Shown in pieces: positions 9,462-14,321 of a stretch of 14,321 nt of DNA; the first letter of the stretch is position 1; every line of letters starts with the position of its first letter. Below the pieces are notes generated by a model that saw only the letters and a program-made list of their open reading frames with translations, searched no databases and was not told the DNA's origin. A program made the translations under genes and the position numbers. The stretch is from NCBI GenBank assembly GCA_012274175.1, contig JAAOZZ010000039.1, positions 1-14,321 of the forward strand. The letters are read 5' to 3'. Source of the stretch: Betaproteobacteria bacterium. Its GTDB lineage: Bacteria > Pseudomonadota > Gammaproteobacteria > Burkholderiales > Usitatibacteraceae.

Positions 9462-10127
9462 ATGAGCACCTTCAGGCGCTATTTCGTCGCCGGCCTGCTG
9501 GTGTGGATTCCGCTCGGCATCACGCTCTGGGTGCTCACGCTGCTCGTGGACATGATGGACCAGTCGCTGCTGCTGCTCCCGGCAAGATTCCATAGCGAGG
9601 CGCTGTTCGGCTTCCACCTCCCCGGGCTGGGCATCATCCTCACGCTCGCGATCGTGCTGTCCACGGGCGCGCTCGCGGCCAACTTCTTCGGACGCAAGCT
9701 CCTCGCCCTGGGCGACCTGGCCCTGGGGCGCATCCCGATCGTGCGCTCCGTCTACGGCGGGGTGAAGCAGATCAGCGACACGCTCTTCTCGCCGGAGGGA
9801 AAGGCGTTCCGGCACGCGGTGCTGGTGCGCTACCCGCATCCGGGGATCTGGACCGTGGCGCTCGTCACGGGCTCTCCGCGGCACGAGCTGGCCGACATCC
9901 TCGGCACCGACCAGATCTCGGTTTTCGTCCCCACCACGCCCAACATCACCGCGGGATTCTTCCTCGTGGTGCCGCGCGCGGACACCATCGCGCTCGAGAT
10001 GAGCGTGGACGCCGCGCTCAAGTACATCATCTCTATGGGCGTGGCCGAGCCGCCCCATCGCGCGCAACGGCCCGAGAGCGATCCCTCCGGGACCGACCCC
10101 AATATCGTGCCGTCGCCGAGAACGTAG
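9462..10127 (+). CDS. DUF502 family inner-membrane protein
   Basis: This 221-residue protein has two membrane helices, near 8-30 and 54-76. A soluble domain of about 140 residues follows. The block '[15 protein letters not shown]' (89-103) and 'FVPTTPN...GFFLVVP' further on are the recognisable DUF502 signatures. No biochemical function is established for the family, although plant homologues (LIKE COV) affect vascular patterning and membrane trafficking. The C-terminal 25 residues are Pro/Ser/Arg-rich and poorly conserved. ATG 9462 matches the family N-terminus '[17 protein letters not shown]'; its Shine-Dalgarno is weak. The gene lies between fmdB and aspS and was probably cotranscribed with them. 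A strong hairpin overlaps its stop codon. Confidence 0.92.
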   Translation: MSTFRRYFVAGLLVWIPLGITLWVLTLLVDMMDQSLLLLPARFHSEALFGFHLPGLGIILTLAIVLSTGALAANFFGRKLLALGDLALGRIPIVRSVYGGVKQISDTLFSPEGKAFRHAVLVRYPHPGIWTVALVTGSPRHELADILGTDQISVFVPTTPNITAGFFLVVPRADTIALEMSVDAALKYIISMGVAEPPHRAQRPESDPSGTDPNIVPSPRT

Positions 10128-10135
10128 GCGACGGC
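10109..10135 (+). other. Stem-loop spanning the DUF502 stop codon, upstream of aspS
   Basis: GCCGTCGCC and GGCGACGGC form a perfect 9-base stem around a 9-base loop containing the end of the gene. Past a T·T mismatch two more pairs (10106-10107 with 10137-10138) are possible. No T-tract follows, so a simple intrinsic terminator is unlikely. It could be an attenuator, a processing site or a stability element between the DUF502 gene and aspS. Confidence 0.5.
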
Positions 10136-10170
10136 TCGCCGGACACCCACCCTCCCCGAAGCAGGCAGTG

Positions 10171-10193
10171 CCGCCGTCCCCAGGGGACCGCGG
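10171..10193 (+). other. Second stem-loop in the aspS leader
   Basis: CCGC/GCGG and GTCCC/GGGAC make a 9-pair stem broken by one C·C mismatch, closed by a 3-base loop (CAG). It ends 16 bases before the aspS ATG, close enough to affect ribosome access. It shares no sequence with the preceding hairpin. The 82-base gap between the two genes therefore holds two strong hairpins and no evident promoter. Confidence 0.45.
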
Positions 10194-10209
10194 GAAACCG
10201 AACGAGACC

Positions 10210-11985
10210 ATGCGCACCGACTATTGCGGCAACATCGACACCCGTTTCCTCGGCCAGGCCGTGACGCTTTTCGGCTGGGCCCATCGCCGCCGCGACCACG
10301 GCGGCATCATCTTCATCGACCTGAGGGACCGCGAAGGCCTTGTGCAGGTCGTATGTGACCCGGACCGCGAGGCGACCTTCGCGGCCGCCGACCGCGTGCG
10401 CAACGAATTCGTGCTGCGCGTGCACGGCGTGGTCCGGCGCCGCCCCGAAGGAACGGTCAACCCGTCGCTCGGCAGCGGCGAGATCGAGGTCCTCGCCCAC
10501 GAGCTGGAGATCCTCAACCCGTCCGCCACGCCGCCCTTCATGCTCGACGAGGAACACGTCTCCGAGGAGGTGCGGCTCAAGTTCCGCTACCTCGACCTGC
10601 GCAGGGAGCCGATGCAGAAGGCCCTCAGGCTGCGGCACGCGACCGCGCGCGCGGTGCGCGGCTACCTCGACGAGCACGGCTTCATCGACATCGAGACGCC
10701 GGTCCTCTACAAGTCCACGCCCGAGGGCGCGCGGGAATTCCTCGTGCCTTCGCGCATCCACGACGGGCAGTTCTACGCGCTGCCCCAGTCGCCGCAGCTG
10801 TTCAAGCAGCTGCTGATGGTGGCGGGCTTCGACCGCTACTACCAGATCGTGAAGTGCTTCCGCGACGAGGACCTGAGGGCGGACCGCCAGCCCGAGTTCA
10901 CGCAGATCGACATCGAGACCTCGTTCCTCGCCGAGCGCGAAATCCAGGACCTGATGGAGGGCCTCGTGCGCCACGTGTTCCAGCGCGTGCCCGACGTGGA
11001 GCTGCCCGCCTTCCCGCGCCTGTCCCATGCCGAGGCCACGTCGCGCTACGGCAGCGACAAGCCCGACCTGCGCGTGACGCTGGAGTTGACCGAGCTCACC
11101 GACCTCATGGGAGAGGCAGGCTTCAAGGTGTTCAAGTCGGCCGCCCAGCTGAAGGACGGCCGCGTCGCGGCGCTGCGCGTTCCCGGGGGCAACGAGCAGT
11201 TCACGCGCAAGGAGCTGGACGACCTGGCGCCGTTCGTGGCCATCTACGGCGCCAAGGGCCTCGCCTACATCCGCGTGAACGATCCCGCGAAGCTGAACGA
11301 GGAAGGCCTGCAGTCGCCGATCGTGAAGTTCCTCTCGCCCGCGATCCTGGGGGAGATCATCGCGCGCACCGGTGCCGTGGCGGGCGACGTGATCTTCTTC
11401 GGCGCGGACCGCCGCAAGGTGGTGAACGACGCGCTGGGGGCGCTGCGCATGAAGGTGGGGCATGAGAAGGGCCACGCCCGGCCCGGATGGCGCCCGTGCT
11501 GGGTGCTCGACTTTCCCGCCTACGAGTACGACGAGGAGCAGGGGCGCTGGGCGGCGGCGCACCATCCGTTCACGAGCCCCAAGGACGAGCACGTGGAGCT
11601 GATGGAGTCCGACCCGGGCAAGGTGCTCGCGAAAGCCTACGACATCGCGCTCAACGGCTGGGAAATCGGCGGGGGATCGGTGCGCATCCACCGCGCGGAA
11701 GTCCAGGCCAAGCAGTTCCGCGTGCTCGGCATCGGTGCCGAGGAGCAGCGCGCCAAGTTCGGCTTCCTCCTCGACGCGCTGGCCTACGGCGCGCCGCCCC
11801 ACGGCGGCATCGCCTTCGGTTTCGACCGCATGGTGGCGCTGATGGCGGGCGTGGACCAGATCCGCGACGTGATCGCCTTCCCGAAGACCCAGCGCGGGCA
11901 GGACCTGATGGTCGAGGCCCCGAGCCCGGTGGCGGAGAAGCAGCTGCGCGACCTGCACATCCGCCTGCGCAACGCGCCGCCGTAA
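10210..11985 (+). CDS. aspS: Aspartyl-tRNA synthetase, probably non-discriminating (Asp/Asn)
   Basis: This is a 591-residue bacterial-type class IIb synthetase that charges tRNA with aspartate. It has an OB-fold anticodon-binding domain (about 1-105), '[11 protein letters not shown]' (193-203), motif 2 '[16 protein letters not shown]' (217-232) and the GAD insertion (about 290-420). Motif 3 is 'GGIAFGFDR' (532-540). The anticodon domain has His30 in 'RRRDHGG' and Gly81 in 'RRPEG'. In Pseudomonas aeruginosa the equivalent His and Gly mark an enzyme that also aspartylates tRNA-Asn. E. coli, which discriminates, has Leu and Lys there. If so, the organism should have GatCAB to convert Asp-tRNA-Asn. 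ATG 10210 gives the family N-terminus 'MRTDYCG'; a longer start would add residues not in the family. It follows a leader with two hairpins, and an asparaginase gene lies 28 bases after it. Confidence 0.98.
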   Translation: MRTDYCGNIDTRFLGQAVTLFGWAHRRRDHGGIIFIDLRDREGLVQVVCDPDREATFAAADRVRNEFVLRVHGVVRRRPEGTVNPSLGSGEIEVLAHELEILNPSATPPFMLDEEHVSEEVRLKFRYLDLRREPMQKALRLRHATARAVRGYLDEHGFIDIETPVLYKSTPEGAREFLVPSRIHDGQFYALPQSPQLFKQLLMVAGFDRYYQIVKCFRDEDLRADRQPEFTQIDIETSFLAEREIQDLMEGLVRHVFQRVPDVELPAFPRLSHAEATSRYGSDKPDLRVTLELTELTDLMGEAGFKVFKSAAQLKDGRVAALRVPGGNEQFTRKELDDLAPFVAIYGAKGLAYIRVNDPAKLNEEGLQSPIVKFLSPAILGEIIARTGAVAGDVIFFGADRRKVVNDALGALRMKVGHEKGHARPGWRPCWVLDFPAYEYDEEQGRWAAAHHPFTSPKDEHVELMESDPGKVLAKAYDIALNGWEIGGGSVRIHRAEVQAKQFRVLGIGAEEQRAKFGFLLDALAYGAPPHGGIAFGFDRMVALMAGVDQIRDVIAFPKTQRGQDLMVEAPSPVAEKQLRDLHIRLRNAPP

Positions 11986-12013
11986 TGAAGCCGGCCCGCG
12001 TGGAGCTCGAGCG

Positions 12014-12940
12014 ATGCCCGTAGCGCTGATCTGCCATGGAGGCGCGGGCAACTGGCGCCCCGGATCGGAACAGGACGCCCTGGACGGAATGGAGGCCGCG
12101 GCGCAACGGGGCCGCTCGATCCTGCGCGCCGGCGGAGCCGCGCTCGACGCCGTCTGCGCCACCGTGGCCGCGCTCGAGGACAACCCGATCTTCAACGCGG
12201 GGACCGGCGCGGTGCTCAACTTCGACGGCGATTGCGAGCTCGACGCGTGCGTGATGGAAAGCCGCGGCGCGCGCGCGGGCGCGGTGGCCGCGCTCAAGCG
12301 CGTGCGCAATCCCGTGCTCGTGGCGCGCAAGGTGATGGAGGAGACCGACCACGTGATGCTCGCCGGCGAGGGCGCGCAGCGGTTCGCCCGGACCATGGGC
12401 TTCGGCGACCACGACCCGGTCACGCCCGCGCGCCTCGGGGACTGGCGGGACAAGCGGGCGCACCTGGACCAGGTGCTGGGCAGGCACAGCCTGAAGATGC
12501 GCCGCTTCCTCGCGGAGCATCCCGAGTACGCCGGGGGCACCGTGGGCGCGGCGGCGGTCGATGCCGAGGGCGTGCTCGCGGCGGCCACCTCCACCGGCGG
12601 GGTCACGATGAAGCTGGTGGGGCGCGTGGGGGACTCGCCCATCCCCGGGGCGGGCAACTATGCGTCGGCGCACGTGGCCGCCTCCGCCACGGGCACCGGC
12701 GAGTACGTGATGCGCGCACTCGCGACGCGCTCGATCTCGGAGGCGGTGGAGCGGGGCGCCGCGCTTCCCAACGCGTTGCGCGACGTCCTCGACCGCCTCG
12801 GCCGCGACTACGACGCCGACGTGGGCCTCATCGCCGTCGACCGCGCGGGCAACGCGGCCGCATTGCACCGGACGCGCGACATGCCCCACGCCTGGTTCAC
12901 GGGCGAGGCGGCGCTGGTCGCGCGCATGCGCGTGGCGTGA
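12014..12940 (+). CDS. Isoaspartyl peptidase / plant-type L-asparaginase (Ntn-hydrolase)
   Basis: This 308-residue member of the T2 threonine peptidase family hydrolyses isoaspartyl dipeptides and L-asparagine. It is made as a precursor that cleaves itself before the nucleophile threonine. 'HGGAGNW' (8-14) and 'NPIFNAGTGAVLN' (57-69) are the conserved alpha-subunit blocks. The cleavage and active site is 'GGTVGAAAVD' with Thr176 as new N-terminus. 'TSTGG' (192-196), R204 and D207 (GRVGDSP) and 'TGTGE' (226-230) supply the other substrate-binding residues, matching E. coli IaaA T179, T197, R207 and D210. It has no signal peptide, so it should be cytoplasmic. Shine-Dalgarno GGAG ends 8 bases before ATG 12014. 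The gene lies between aspS (28 bases) and nudB (4-base overlap), so it is probably transcribed with both. Isoaspartyl-peptide repair or recycling and asparagine use are both possible. Confidence 0.95.
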   Translation: MPVALICHGGAGNWRPGSEQDALDGMEAAAQRGRSILRAGGAALDAVCATVAALEDNPIFNAGTGAVLNFDGDCELDACVMESRGARAGAVAALKRVRNPVLVARKVMEETDHVMLAGEGAQRFARTMGFGDHDPVTPARLGDWRDKRAHLDQVLGRHSLKMRRFLAEHPEYAGGTVGAAAVDAEGVLAAATSTGGVTMKLVGRVGDSPIPGAGNYASAHVAASATGTGEYVMRALATRSISEAVERGAALPNALRDVLDRLGRDYDADVGLIAVDRAGNAAALHRTRDMPHAWFTGEAALVARMRVA

Positions 12941-13383
12941 CCCACAAGATCCCGGTCTCGACGCTCGTCGTCATCCATACGCCCGCCCTCGAGGTGCTGC
13001 TCCTCGAGCGCGCGGACCATCCCGGTTTCTGGCAGTCGGTGACCGGCAGCCAGGAGCCGGGCGAGAGCCTGCGCGAGACGGCGATCCGCGAGGTGGCCGA
13101 GGAGACGGGGCTCGCCGCGGGGCTCTACGAGCTCTCGGATTGGAGCCTGAGCAACGTGTTCGAAATCTATCCCGTGTGGCGCGCGCGTTTCGCGCCGGGA
13201 GTCACGCACAATACGGAGCACGTGTTCGGCCTGCTCGTGCCGCAGGCGCTCCCCGTGCGCGTGGCGCCGCGCGAGCACCTGGCCGCCGAATGGCTGCCGT
13301 GGCGGCAGGCGGCCGAGCGCGTATTCTCATGGAGCAACCGCAAGGCGATCCTCATGCTTCCCGAAAGGCGCTCCCCTCCATGA
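12937..13383 (+). CDS. nudB: Dihydroneopterin triphosphate diphosphatase (Nudix)
   Basis: This 148-residue Nudix hydrolase matches E. coli NudB in length and in its landmarks: 'PVSTLVVIHT' (6-15), 'FWQSVTGS' (31-38), 'FAPGVTHNTEH' (85-95) and 'SWSNRKAI' (131-138). The Nudix box is perfect: G37, E43, then R51-E52 and E55-E56, G58. The enzyme removes pyrophosphate from dihydroneopterin triphosphate, the first committed step after GTP cyclohydrolase in folate synthesis. The start is a GTG at 12937 overlapping the upstream stop as GTGA, which reproduces the family N-terminus; no ATG is available in a suitable place. Its own stop overlaps the next ATG (ATGA). Both overlaps predict translational coupling. 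Activity on dATP and other nucleotides is known as a side reaction in the family. Confidence 0.95.
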   Translation: MTHKIPVSTLVVIHTPALEVLLLERADHPGFWQSVTGSQEPGESLRETAIREVAEETGLAAGLYELSDWSLSNVFEIYPVWRARFAPGVTHNTEHVFGLLVPQALPVRVAPREHLAAEWLPWRQAAERVFSWSNRKAILMLPERRSPP

Positions 13384-14132
13384 CCCGGCAGCGGTCCCTC
13401 AACGTCGTCACCTACAACATCCACAAGGGGCTGTCCCAGTTCAACCGCAGGTTCGTGCTGCACGACATCCGCGAGCAGCTGGGGGCGCTCGACGCCGACG
13501 TGGCCTTCCTCCAGGAAGTCCAGGGACGGCACGAGCGCCACGCGCGCCGCCACGTGACCTGGCCGGAGATCTCCCAGCACGAGTTCCTGGCGAGCGAGGG
13601 GGCGCACTGCGTCTACGGCATGAACGCGGTTTACCAGCACGGCCACCACGGCAACGCGGTGGTGAGCCGGCACCCGATCCCGGCCTGGGACAACATCGAC
13701 ATCTCCCACCATCCCATCGAGAGCCGGGGGCTGCTGCACTGCGAGATCGAGGTGCCGGGGTGGAAGGACCGAGTGCACTGCATCAACGTGCACCTGGGCC
13801 TCTGGGGACGAAGCCGGCGCTTCCAGCTCGAGTGGCTGGTCGATCGCATCCGCGTCTCGGTGCCGAGCAAGGGACCGCTCATCGTGGCCGGCGACTTCAA
13901 CGACTGGCAGAAGCGGGCGAGCGATTACCTGGCCGAGGAGCTCGGGCTCTACGAGGTGTTCGAGCGCTCGGAAGGGCGGCTCGCCCGCACCTATCCCGCG
14001 AAGATGCCGATCTTCACGCTCGATCGGATCTACGTGCGCGGCCTCGAGGTGGAAAGCGTGCACCGCCACGCGGGGGCCCCGTGGTCGAAACTTTCCGACC
14101 ACGTGGCCCTCGCCGCCCGCCTCACTCGCTAG
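13380..14132 (+). CDS. Endonuclease/exonuclease/phosphatase (EEP) family protein, YbhP-like
   Basis: This 250-residue protein has the complete EEP metal-dependent phosphoesterase core. Visible residues are N13 in 'VVTYNIHKG', E46 in 'FLQEVQ', and 'HGNAVVSR' (90-97). H138 lies in 'INVHLGLWGRSRRFQ', D172 and N174 in 'AGDFNDW', D215 in 'LDRIYVRG', and the final 'SDH' is at 239-241. No signal peptide or membrane segment is seen, so it should be cytoplasmic. E. coli YbhP, of like length and adjacent to the cardiolipin synthase gene clsB, is the nearest named relative I recognise. Substrate is unknown: DNA, a phospholipid head group or a small phosphate ester are all possible within this superfamily. 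The ATG overlaps the nudB stop (ATGA), so the two proteins are made in step. No clsB follows; the gene faces argB. Confidence 0.9.
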   Translation: MTRQRSLNVVTYNIHKGLSQFNRRFVLHDIREQLGALDADVAFLQEVQGRHERHARRHVTWPEISQHEFLASEGAHCVYGMNAVYQHGHHGNAVVSRHPIPAWDNIDISHHPIESRGLLHCEIEVPGWKDRVHCINVHLGLWGRSRRFQLEWLVDRIRVSVPSKGPLIVAGDFNDWQKRASDYLAEELGLYEVFERSEGRLARTYPAKMPIFTLDRIYVRGLEVESVHRHAGAPWSKLSDHVALAARLTR

Positions 14133-14156
14133 GACGGTTGAGCGCCCGGGCGTTTG

Positions 14157-14175
14157 GCGCGGGCGATCCCCGCGC
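14157..14175. terminator. Hairpin between convergent EEP and argB genes
   Basis: GCGCGGG and CCCGCGC form a 7-base perfect stem around CGATC, in the 54-base gap between two convergent genes. Neither strand has a T-tract after it, so factor-independent termination is uncertain. A GC palindrome (CGCCCGGGCG, 14143-14152) lies beside it. Confidence 0.35.
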
Positions 14176-14186
14176 GAGCGCGAGGC

Positions 14187-14321
<135 letters not shown>

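Noticed and set aside
10168..10209. Longer start for aspS adding 14 residues
   Set aside because: The added residues are not part of the AspRS family and would lie within the leader hairpin.
10033..12657. Open frame of about 870 codons on the - strand opposite aspS and the asparaginase gene
   Set aside because: Low-complexity Arg/Ala/His/Val translation and full antisense overlap with two intact conserved genes.

Overview
The window is GC-rich chromosomal DNA from a proteobacterium, most likely a betaproteobacterium. The evidence is the gene order (uvrA / YajR-like MFS / ssb, then fmdB-DUF502-aspS-...-nudB-EEP), protein features such as GtrA-type and GckA-type proteins, and strong GC bias at third codon positions, which leaves long meaningless frames opposite the real genes. 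It is nearly all coding; no gap exceeds 300 bases. I see no rRNA, tRNA, IS element, CRISPR array or phage gene.

Layout. (1) 1-1059 (+): the 3' part of a multi-membrane protein resembling a GT-C glycosyltransferase. (2) 1056-6309 (-): a co-directional set that reads uvrA, glycerate 2-kinase, a family 2 glycosyltransferase and a GtrA-family membrane protein, the last three overlapping or nearly so. (3) 6383-8955 (+): a YajR-like MFS transporter, ssb and the membrane protease gene htpX. (4) 9126-14132 (+): after a 170-base gap with hairpins and an extended -10 promoter come fmdB, a DUF502 membrane protein, aspS, an isoaspartyl peptidase/asparaginase, nudB and an endonuclease/exonuclease/phosphatase (EEP) protein. 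The last two are each coupled to the gene before by a 4-base start/stop overlap. (5) 14187-14321 (-): the 3' end of argB, convergent with region 4.

How the genes fit together. The GT2 + GtrA pair, tail to tail with a GT-C-like protein, resembles a lipid-linked sugar system: a cytoplasmic transferase charges polyprenyl phosphate, GtrA moves the carrier across the membrane, and a membrane transferase uses it. uvrA and ssb are the DNA-repair and replication pair that are divergent neighbours in enterobacteria, here separated by a transporter gene. aspS carries the His/Gly pair expected of a non-discriminating AspRS, and an asparagine/isoaspartyl hydrolase gene follows it directly. nudB is a folate-pathway enzyme translationally coupled to a putative phosphatase/nuclease.

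Nothing here is clearly a new defence or mobile system. The points most worth following up are the paired hairpins in front of aspS, the AspRS specificity residues, the asparaginase gene lying between aspS and nudB, the possible NudB-EEP functional pairing, and the lipid-linked glycosylation gene set.
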